A DNA stretch of 64,000 nt, from contig OX335658.1 in NCBI GenBank assembly GCA_946894095.1, positions 15,305,001-15,369,000 of the forward strand, read 5' to 3'. The position numbers were made by a program, and so were the translations under genes. Within the stretch, counting starts at the first letter, position 1. Each line of letters starts with the position of its first letter. Under the pieces are notes generated by a model that was not told where the DNA came from, did no database searches, and saw nothing but the letters and a program-made list of their open reading frames with translations. This stretch comes from Incurvaria masculella. Lineage: Eukaryota > Arthropoda > Insecta > Lepidoptera > Incurvariidae. Shown in pieces: positions 55,477 to 64,000 of the stretch.

Positions 55477-56224
55477 TTAAGGTGGGCCTTGCCCCTCAAC
55501 TCCCCATACGAACTTGGAAAGAAGATCACGTGCATATTTCTTGTCAGAGATCAAAAATTATACTCAAAAAAGCTTTATTTGATCGAACTAGATATCTGAT
55601 GACCATTGGCATTGTATAATAGGGTTAGGTTTCTATGTTATTAGGTCCGAAAATTCGTTTTTTTCGCGCATTTGATACAATAACTTTGGAGGTGGATTAC
55701 TAAACGATAAAATAAAAAAATGATTTGGTTTTTGTTTGATTTTTAGGGTTCCGTACCCAAAGGGTGAAAACGGAACCCTATTACTAAGCCTCCGCTGTCC
55801 GTCCGTCCGTCCGTCCGTCCGTCCGTCCGTCCGTCCGTCCGTCTGTCACAGGGCTGTATCTCATGAACCGTAACAGGTAGGAAGCTGAAATTTACACTGA
55901 TTATGTATTTATTATGCCGCTGTAACAACAAATAGGTAACATTATAAAATAATAAACATTAAAGGGGGGTCCCATACAAATAACGTGTTATTTTTGGGGT
56001 AAATCTTGTACGATGGTGCGGAACCCTTCGTGTGCGAGTCCGACTCGCACTTGGCCGGTTTTTTAACTACAGCGGTCGCGGTTTAAAGTAACAAATATTT
56101 TCGCAAATCGAACCAAATCAAACACTATGCGCATCTTTGAAACATAGAAGGTCACAGAGCGAAATAGCACGGTTTTGTATCGTGCCCGCGAATGAGTCAG
56201 TCCCGCCGGGAAGGGCCACCTTAA
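55477..56224. mobile_element. TTAA-bounded element, copy 3, with nested insertion
   Basis: TTAAGGTGGGCCTTGCCCCT at the left and GAAGGGCCACCTTAA at the right; the body matches 12217-12766. A (GGAC)-core repeat at 55742-56061 splits it, so the TTAA element is the older insertion. Confidence 0.78.
55742..56061 (-). repeat. (GGAC)-core repeat, copy 5, inside the TTAA element
   Basis: AGGGTTCCGTACCCAAAGGG to GACTCGCACTTGGCCGGTTT. The (GTCC)n core at 55797-55843 is the longest in the window, about 11-12 units. Confidence 0.85.
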
Positions 56225-56309
56225 GAGAAAAGTGCATCTGTTGCGGACTCGAGCACTAAACGATGATATCATTATGAATAACCCAAGCTATGGAAATGCG
56301 ATTTATTGA

Positions 56310-56415
56310 ATTTTTTTTTTGTGTGATTGGACATGGATGGCTAATACCACACCTTCTGTCATGGCATTAGCCCAAACATCACATGGGAACTAGGTGCCAT
56401 GGCAGGACCTTCCTT
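56310..56415 (-). mobile_element. SINE tail fragment
   Basis: Oligo-T, GGACATGGATGGCTAATACC, TTCTGTCATGGCATTAGCCC and AGGTGCCATGGCAGGACCTT; the tail sequence is of the 5S-SINE type. Confidence 0.65.
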
Positions 56416-56898
56416 ATATTTTTATTTAATTTACCAGTGGCTTACTTAACTAACTTCAATAAGACATGTGAAATTTTGATTTGGACTATTTCCTGAGTAA
56501 GGAAATATTATGTAATGTATTGATAACTAACTGCGGTACCTGGCTCCGCTTGGGTCAATGTCGTTTTTGACTGATGTCGGACAGAATTATTTCATGGATA
56601 TTAAATAAGTTCCCCTTACACATTTTCATCCCCTTTTTCACCCCTTCAAATTAAATTTTCGCCACGAAAGGTAGCCTTTCTCCAAGGTCCAGACTACCTC
56701 TTTACCTGTCAATTTGTTTAGAGTTTTAGGCGTGAAAACGCAAAAGACAGACAGAGTTTCTTTCGCGTTTATAATATTAGTATGGATTTGGGTAATATAA
56801 CATTGGAAGTGTAGAGGGCAAAAAAAATAACTCTCGCCAGTGTTTTGTTTTGTTCAGTAGTTTTATTTGTGAATGAAGAAAAAGTTCATCGTGGGAAC

Positions 56899-57306
56899 TC
56901 GCGGCTCGTAGCCCAGTGGCGCGGGGACTGGCCTAGCGTACCAGAGGCCTGGGTTCAATTCCAACTTGCACCACTGTCTTTCTCTTTCCGAGTTCGACAA
57001 GTGCATTTCGTCACGAATGCGAGCTGCTCCATGGTTCGGAATCCATGTAAAACTGTAGGTCCCCTTCCCCTACTAGGTGGTAGGGTTTAAGCCCGCCCGG
57101 GTTGGTACCATCGCATTGGATGAAAAGGTGGTCGAAGCGCCAGTGAAAAATTGTCCGTGTTTTCCACCCAGTTCAATGTAGCCGTGCTCATAAAGGGAAG
57201 GTCCTGGAATGGCACCAAATTCCTTCGGGAATGTGGTGTATTGGGCTAATATCATAACGGTAGTTGTGTGGTATTAGCCATCCATGTCAGGTCGCATAAA
57301 AAAAAA
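56899..57306 (+). mobile_element. tRNA-derived SINE, full length
   Basis: GCGGCTCGTAGCCCAGTGGC head, B-box GGTTCAATTCC at about 56952, body and tail very close to 54846-55254, poly(A) at 57297-57306. Among the youngest copies here by intactness. Confidence 0.92.
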
Positions 57307-57714
57307 TTGCTCATTTTGGCTCCTTTAATCACTTTGAAATGATAATATATTCTTTATCTTCATTCTTATTTTAATCATGAAAAATACTTTCAAATAAAAA
57401 AAAATATTGACAGAGAATATGGCACCCGAATAGTAAAGCTGAACACACTGAAAATACCTGAATGTTGATATAAAAAATATGACAACGAGGACGATATTAA
57501 TCAACTGCAGTGAACCTTTGGGTATACAATATTTAGTTACCGAAACAATATTGGTATTATCTTGTAGTAAAATAAAATCGGGTAATCAAAATAGAAAATT
57601 TCGATTCTAGAGATTTTTCTTCTTATAATGACTTCCTGTTCTTGAAGATTGTACCATCTCATAACACCTTTACATGCATCGTTGTGAGCAAGAGTGCGTG
57701 ACCCTACCTTCTGG

Positions 57715-57950
57715 TAGCATGCCTATTCCTGGCATTCCGTAATCAGGATTCAGGGATGCTGAGTCAAGAAAACCGCCTTTGTAGCGGTTTTCAAAGCGAT
57801 TTTCTTGACGAAAATATTCCGGAGCATAGTTTTTTTTAATCAATCAAGGTTTTCCGTCGAAAAACTCTCTTTGAAAATCACTATAAAAGCGGTTTTCTAG
57901 ACTCGGGATTCCCGATTCCCGATTACTGAATGTCAGGAATATACCTGCAA
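57715..57950. repeat. Foldback repeat 'GATTTTCTTGACG', copy 2
   Basis: CCTGGCATTCCGTAATCAGG, AGCGGTTTTCAAAGCGATTT, TCTTGACGAAAATATTCCGG, then the inverted half GTCGAAAAACTC...AAAGCGGTTTTCTAGACTCG and CTGAATGTCAGG. Confidence 0.68.
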
Positions 57951-58904
57951 GAGGATTACAGTTTCATACGTATCCCGAAGCAGGAAGCAACTCGCATTCG
58001 CATTGAATTAGTCGTTTCTAAGCTCGGGTTGGATACAAAGAGGCAGATACGCCCTTCCGCCGATGGAAATCACGAAAATGTTTCATTTCGCAAGGATTCA
58101 TATTGATTTTAAGAGGATAATGAGGTGATTAAGTTTCATACAATGGCTCGTGGCTATTTCCTCATTCAAATTACGGAATTATTTCACGGAACTTCGAAGC
58201 ATGAAATTCGGGGACGTATCAGCGCCGGACTAAAATTTTTTTCAACTCGGTTTATAACAGCATAGTGAAAATCTGCCACCTCAAGGTCGCGGACTTTATT
58301 GGTAAAACCAACGTTAGAACGCACTTCGTGAGTCAAGTAAGTTAATACGTCAGGGACTCATCTTCAGGAAATATTAATTTGTTAGCGCATCCAGGTTTCC
58401 CGAATGCAATCTGAGTTGTCCGGATAACATTACTTTGAATGACTGAAATGGTGCAAGGGTGTTTCTATCACTCTAAACCACTGCACTATAAAGAAGCAAG
58501 AACATCAATCATAAAGGAAGCATCGGAGCGAAGAGGCGGCGGCATCAAACAGCTCTACTTACAGAGTGATGGATCGTTGCCTCGCCCCGACTCGAACAAA
58601 TATATGCTTTATACGTCGGTTGCATTCTGTTGGGAGTTGGAGCACAGAATGTCGATAGTTGGAGCATGCCTGAACTACTGAGGGCGAGTTAATAAGTTGC
58701 TACGAAGTTTTCGCACTTCGTGGTCGTTTACAGTTTTGTGAGCACAGAATGAAATATTCAAGAGTTCAAAAGGTTCTTCATGATTTTTTCTGTTTTTTTT
58801 TCAAAGTTTTCGCGAATGCAGCATGCTTAGTACTACGTGACCGATTTTAGCCAATTTTTTGACCACTTCCCTCTTTGTGGTCAACTGTGGTATGTGCTGA
58901 GCAA

Positions 58905-59105
58905 GCCTATACCTGGAATTCCGTAATTAGAAATTACTGATTACTGCCACTTTTTTAGCGGTTTTCAAAGCGATTTTCTCGACGAAAAGATTGCGCGGCC
59001 TAGATTTTTTAATTAATCGCTTTGAAAACCGCTGCAAAAGCTGTTTTCTAGACTTAGGATTTCTGATTTCAGATTAAGGAATTTCAGGAATAAGTCTAGG
59101 AAGGG
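58905..59105. repeat. Foldback repeat 'GATTTTCTTGACG', copy 3
   Basis: ACCTGGAATTCCGTAATTAG, AGCGGTTTTCAAAGCGATTT and the inverted AATCGCTTTGAAAACCGCT near 59014; a self-complementary pair of 19 bp. Confidence 0.72.
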
Positions 59106-59250
59106 GGGTCTCCCCTTTTAATTTTAGTATTTTGTTATTAAGAAAAAAAAAAGAAATATTTTTTCAGCGACAGACTCGCTAGCTCAGAGAGCCAATTATT
59201 TAACGCACAATTATTTATTTAATTGAACGTACGCAGGTAAATCATAAAAA

Positions 59251-59545
59251 GAAACCGGCCAAGTGCGAGTCGGACTCGCACACGAAGGGTTCCGTACCAT
59301 CGTAAAAAAAAATACAAAAAAATCACGTTTGTTGTAGAGGAGCCCCCTTTAATTTAATGATTTTTTAATCTTACCTATTTGTTGTTATAACGGCAAAATA
59401 AATACACACTCTGTGAAAATTTCAGCTGTCTACCTGTGACGGTTACTGAGATACAGCCCTGCGACAGACGGACGGACGGACGGACGGACAGCGGAGGCTT
59501 AGTAATAGGGTTCCGTTTTCACTCTTTGGGTACGGAACCTTAAAA
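59251..59545 (+). repeat. (GGAC)-core interspersed repeat, copy 6
   Basis: ACCGGCCAAGTGCGAGTCGG to TTGGGTACGGAACCTTAA, core (GGAC)n at about 59467-59488. Confidence 0.83.
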
Positions 59546-59886
59546 ACAAAGCTGTAAGAACTAGGCAGTGTTTACAATTTACTGGACCTCTCCACACTTT
59601 AAGAGGACAATGAGGTCATCAAATTACATAAAATGAAGCTATAAGAATAATATAAGAAATATGTTTTAGAAAACGGTTTATTAATTTGACTGAGGAAACA
59701 GGTATGCACCGTTAGGTAAACTCATCTAATAAAATGAACTATCCGCAATTACAAGCTTGCTTCAAAAATATTCACCTCTGGAAAAATAACTTACAACGGC
59801 GGATAATTCCGGCTAGGGATATCTCGTTTTGCTGGTTCGACGGACAACCCAAACGTTACGTAACAAAGCAAACTTGCGCCAGAAAG

Positions 59887-60097
59887 TGAAATACAATACA
59901 ATTGCCCCAACGTCGCCCATCAGATTCGGACATCGATTCAGCAAATACAACGTCACAAAACACTCACTTCACGTTGGCACTCTTGACACCGAACAATGAA
60001 ATATCTAAGTTCGAAGAAGACGTCGCCTCACCTCCGCCCGGACCCGCGGCGTCTGGCCCACATCAATCAGCTGGCAAAGAAAGATGGCGCGAATAAA
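59887..60097 (+). other. Possible exon, unrecognised
   Basis: Open frame LPQRRPSDSDIDSANTTSQN, then TLALLTPNNEISKFEEDVAS, then PPPGPAASG and TAA; G+C-richer than the flanks and Ser/Pro/Asp rich. GCGCCAG at 59876-59882 could be the acceptor. No family recognised. Confidence 0.3.
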
Positions 60098-60370
60098 AAC
60101 GTTCAAGTAAAAAAATCTAAGTTTTTCTTCGGGTTGTGTGCGCGCATTTTCACCGCCGTTATCCTTAGGATGTAATTTCGGCGAGTAGGTAATTTTTTTA
60201 AAGGCACATTTTTTATCTCTGAAGCTTGATATGTTTTTGTGTATATGCTTTATATATGTGTATATACGGTTTGTTTGGTTGTAAAGACTATATTGTGACC
60301 AGGCTATAAGAAACAATAAATAACTATTATCGAAGATAATAAGTACTTTTCTTAGAACTATAACATTAAG

Positions 60371-60485
60371 AGCCTTTTTCTTTTTATTGAGGGCCTTTCT
60401 TAGCAGCTTGCAATAAATATCAGTACAAGATAATCAGCAATTTAGTAATAACTGCCCTGTAAGTGTTGATTAAAATAAATCGCTA
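60371..60485. repeat. MITE-like repeat, copy 3 (reverse)
   Basis: GGGCCTTTCTTAGCAGCTTG and CAGTACAAGATAATCAGCAA are the reverse complements of the family at 29622 and 46961. Confidence 0.62.
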
Positions 60486-61004
60486 TTTTAACGATAATTT
60501 TAACGCTAACGTGATAACAGAGTCACGGAAAGGAACTTTATTGCGACGGGTCTTTTTTGGTTTACTAAGAAGTCATCTTGGACAGATGAATTACGTCCAT
60601 AAAATATTCTGTTTTTTTTTGTGACATATTTTTACCTCTACATTCTCCCGAAAGGTACCTACCTATTTGAAAGAAGAGTGTTGAGTGTACTGGATTGCAT
60701 TTTTATCAATTACTAGCTGCGGTACCCGGCTCCGCTCGGGTTAGCGTCGGCTAAATTATTTCATGTATAAAAAGTATCCGACATGGCTGATCCAAAATAG
60801 GGTCAAACTGGTCCAGGACAATGTATCCATCTACCAAATTTAATCAAGATCGTTCGAGATGAAATGGCATGATTTAATGAGAAACATCCAATAATTCCCA
60901 TTTAGAGCTTCGTTGACATTTGGTGGCTATTTAAAAAAAAAGTATTTGCCGCCAGAACCTTTCTGCACTTGCACTGCAACATTGTTTACCTAGTAAGTAA
61001 GTAA

Positions 61005-61115
61005 CGTGTAATGTAGGTAAGTTTTGCGTGGACTCCAACCCACAGCCAGCCTCAACATCGAAAACAGTAACCCATCTCGAACCTGACAGCTCCCAGAGAT
61101 CCTATACATTGATAA
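61005..61115 (-). mobile_element. Degenerate 5S-SINE head
   Basis: GCGTGGACTCCAACCCACAG, CCAGCCTCAACATCGAAAAC and AGTAACCCATCTCGAACC parallel the minus-strand 5S-SINE head at 43085-43150. Confidence 0.5.
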
Positions 61116-62244
61116 AATACGCACATAAATCGGGTTAGTGGTTCGCAAGTTATAAGAATTTAACACTCACTACTCACCCTTCAGGTAATGAAGCGTTATA
61201 TTATGTAGCCTATAAGTTTTGAGTAGAATCAGGCTAGACGTAGATACAATCCGCATCTAAATCGAGTAATTGGTTCTCAAGGATTTTGCCAAGTAGTCCT
61301 AAAGTTGCGGGAAATACCAAGCCGTACCCGCCCCCCCCTCCCCGCACCCGCCCCCGTCGGACCGCCCGCCTAATCACGAACTAAACAAACACTAACTAAC
61401 TAAACACTCTGCACAAAACACGATATACGAATTTGTTTCGTGTATCAGTTGACAAAAGCAAACTCAGTAGATTAGGTAACAGACAACTTTTTTATTTTAA
61501 ATTTGATATGACTTGAAGTCAAATCCTTTTAAGCCGTACGAATTGTTTTATTTATTTAAAATTTGGATATTAAAAATAAGAAAACACTGTTGGTAACGCG
61601 ATTTTTGTTTGACTGATGTAATGACGTGGAAACTGATGCAGTTTATCTCGCGTGCCGAAACTAATACAAAAGAAACGCGAGTTTCGGAACGCGACATTAA
61701 ACTCCTCCAACTATGTATTCTGTGCTCCAACGCACACACGCACATTCTTTTGATAGATATGATCTTTGACGTTAGGAACACACCTACATTACTTAGACAA
61801 CTGTGAGTGCTTGTAATTTAATATGAACTTTATGCCATAGCAATAAAGCTCAAATTGACTACGTTTTAGTTACAAATCATTTGTATGGGAAAAAGAAAAG
61901 GGCTATTTTTAGGGTTTTTCCAGCAATAATTCTAATTTTTCTCGCCGTAAAAACCATCCTTGAACTTCAACGAAAATTTAAAAAAAAGATTTGGCCAAAT
62001 TGGTCCAGGCGTTGTTGAGTTATGCGCTTACCAACACATTTTGCGATTCATTTTTATATTATAGATAGATAACAAATCACGAATCAGGCTGGACCCAAAT
62101 ATAACAAGTGAGAGATTGTAATTTGTACATAATTAAACAGAGAAGCGTTGGGCGAAGCATGCACTGAAACGACTATTTTCACTATATGTTATGCTAGCTA
62201 TCCGTTTATATTAGACTACATATTTTAAACACTTGCCAATTTTT

Positions 62245-62365
62245 TTGATTTTTTTTATGTAACTGGACATGGATGGCTTATACCGAACTGAACTAGGAAC
62301 CATGCCAGGACCTTCCTTACATTGAACTGCGACGCACACTGAGCTACCGAGGCTGACACAACATT
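62245..62365 (-). mobile_element. 5S-SINE remnant (tail joined to head end)
   Basis: Oligo-T, ACTGGACATGGATGGCTTAT, AACCATGCCAGGACCTTCCT and then TGAGCTACCGAGGCTGACAC; body and 5S core deleted. Confidence 0.5.
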
Positions 62366-62690
62366 GCCAATGCGAGACAACATTCATTGACACCCCACTG
62401 GCACACGTTGTCGGCAATCGAACCCCCGAAACGCGTCCACAGCACAACCCCCCGACCCCGAAAAACCTGTAAGTTTGCCACACTCTTATCTGTTCGAGCA
62501 GCTGTGATGCCCCACCCCTCGCGCGTGTTGTGTTTTTGCCCGGCCCCAGCTGTGTTCGGGGTGCACTCTGGATATTACAACTGCCTTTCGAATGGCCTCG
62601 CTGACATGGCGCCGCCGTTCGCGGATAATGCTCTGCTGAATTTGTGAATTCGTCCGCGTGCATGTGCAGATGTCGCCTGTCAGATGTGTG
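62366..62690. other. G+C-rich island, possible coding or promoter
   Basis: Long open frames on both strands (about 120 codons on the minus strand, 86 on the plus) in a G+C-rich stretch. G+C richness alone makes long frames likely and neither product resembles a known family, so I leave it uncalled. Confidence 0.25.
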
Positions 62691-63198
62691 CTGACCGAGA
62701 TAATCTATGCCTAGATCTTACGGAGTTGGGGGGAAAGGAGATATGTGACCGGAGATCCAGGACTCCGGCAGTAAACATATACGTGGTCGAAAACACCGAT
62801 AATTATTATTTGAATTTGGAAATATCTTAACTTCAAACACATATTAACAATATAAAACGAGTTCCATTACGCCGTGATATTAAGAGTCCCTTGTGGCGAA
62901 ATCTCGATTTGAATATTACTCATTATTACCAAAGATGATGTATTGCTGTTTGTAAAAAAAACCCTTAAAATATAGACATAAATTATTTTAAAAGAATATT
63001 CTTTATTTCGTTACATATTTGAGTTTAATGTTGCCCGTATTGGAAATTGGATTTCGTAGTTCATGACCTAATAAGTTTACTTGGAACTTCCTTGATTTAA
63101 TTTCGTATTAAGTGTATTACTAGAATATCTTGAATCAGCTTACACGAAGGAACGCTTATAACGGAAACCAATCAACTCTCAAAATCTTTTCCTATTGA

Positions 63199-63345
63199 TT
63201 ATTCGACCTCGCCTCCTCTGGGTGCCAGCTGTTGAACGATCGACTTAATTTGATTTTCCCGGACGGACTCAAGTTTTCTTTTCCCATTTTCCGGCGGCGA
63301 TCGCGCGGCCGCCATGCTGATTGAAAATAATTCCTCCAGCTGCAT
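63199..63345 (-). CDS. Hypothetical small ORF or first exon
   Basis: ATG at 63345, 48 codons MQLEELFSISMAAARSPPEN then GKRKLESVRENQIKSIVQQL and RGGEVE-TAA, in a CpG-rich block (GGCGGCGATCGCGCGGCCGC at 63291-63310). A second ATG (63315) has context CAGCATGGCG. Charged, helix-like composition. No family recognised. Confidence 0.3.
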   Translation of the reverse strand: MQLEELFSISMAAARSPPENGKRKLESVRENQIKSIVQQLAPRGGEVE

Positions 63346-63360
63346 GTCGAAAAATAAAAA

Positions 63361-63666
63361 ACCGGCCAAGTGCGAGTCAGACTCTCACACGAAGGATTCC
63401 GTACCATCGGACAAGATTTAACGCAAAAAAAACCGTTTTTATTTGTATTGGGGCCCCCTTTAATTTTTATTATTTTAAAATTTGACCTATTTGTTGTTAT
63501 AGCGGCAAAATAAATAGACACACTGTGAAAATTTCAGCTGCCTAGCTATTACGGTTCATGAGATGCAGCCCTGTGACAGATGGACGGACGGACGGACGGA
63601 CGGACCGGCGGCCAGCGAAGGCTTATTAATAGGGTCCCGCTGGCACCCTTTGGGTACGGAACCCTA
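63361..63666 (+). repeat. (GGAC)-core interspersed repeat, copy 7
   Basis: ACCGGCCAAGTGCGAGTCAG to CTTTGGGTACGGAACCCTAA, core (GGAC)n at about 63581-63605. Confidence 0.83.
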
Positions 63667-63774
63667 ATAAAGATAAATCGCCACTACCGATCTGCACGGG
63701 AAGAAATGCAGTTAGACTATTCGTTTTCTTTTTAAATGCGCCGGAACCCATACAAACCGTTGAGACTGACCGTG

Positions 63775-64000
63775 GTTCTTACTTAGTAAGGGGTCCTTAC
63801 TTACTAGGTGGTAGGGGTTTATCCTGCGCGGGTTGGTACCATCGTATTGAGTGAAAGAAGGTCGAGTATGTTGAATACGAGTATATTCAGTGTTTTCCAT
63901 CCACTTCAATGTAGCTGAGCAATATAAGGAAGTACCTGGCATTGTGGTTCTGGCAAGGTACATAGTTTCCATGTGGTGTTTAGGCTAATATCTGACGATC
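63775..64000 (+). mobile_element. SINE body to tail, runs to the window edge
   Basis: CTAGGTGGTAGGGGTTTATC, GGTTGGTACCATCGTATTGA and CAATGTAGCTGAGCAATATA in body order; the tail is cut by the end of the window. Confidence 0.65.

Noticed and set aside
55743..55931. Frame with repeated RTDG residues
   Set aside because: Translation of the (GGAC)n microsatellite in the interspersed repeat.
58439..58681. 80-codon plus-strand frame
   Set aside because: No donor or acceptor in phase, no recognisable motif, and ordinary base composition for the region.

Overview
This is a eukaryotic, AT-rich, repeat-packed window that looks like an insect, most probably a moth or butterfly (Lepidoptera). The reasons are the ribosomal protein S6 sequence and length (253 residues when the missing first exon is counted), short GT-AG exons in large introns, and a dense load of SINEs, foldback MITEs and a roughly 300-bp repeat with the 'GGCCAAGTGCGAGTCGGACT' end and a (GGAC)n core, a type I associate with lepidopteran genomes. 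No bacterial or viral genes are seen.

Region 1 (1-10.2 kb, + strand): five of the six coding exons of RpS6 (407-10118). The ATG exon lies upstream of the window. Each complete intron (2-5) carries one box H/ACA snoRNA candidate: two identical copies of one species in introns 2 and 3, and two diverged copies of a second in introns 4 and 5. The rest of the introns is SINEs, LINE tails and MITEs.

Region 2 (11.2-24.1 kb, - strand): an unrecognised Lys/Asn-rich multi-exon gene running tail-to-tail with RpS6. Splice sites and phases can be followed from exon A (ATG at 24038) through a terminal exon with an AATAAA at 11176-11181, except for one break at exon F. A 2.33-kb tandem duplication has duplicated exon C and fused half of exon B in frame to exon A, giving a chimeric exon. 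One copy of exon C carries a 1-bp frameshift, and a downstream exon carries two in-frame stops, so the locus is both expanding and decaying, or contains sequence errors.

Region 3 (26.1-28.5 kb, - strand): a complete three-exon gene for a 219-residue secreted, N-glycosylated precursor with a furin-type RRVKR site. I do not recognise its family.

Region 4 (29-64 kb): mostly transposable elements, with a few isolated exon-like pieces. On the + strand these are a well-formed ATG exon at 29343, non-coding exons with perfect donors at 30640 and 43949, and a convincing terminal exon at 47610-47756. Elements include a mariner relic with TA target duplication and inverted repeats, a Penelope-like fragment, a 1,355-bp perfect tandem duplication, two 640-bp foldback elements built from CGTATAAT-type motifs, TTAA-bounded elements, and many SINE copies.

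Two SINE families, one with a tRNA-like head and one with a 5S-rRNA-like head, share the same body and tail. All gene models are read by eye from splice consensus and frame.
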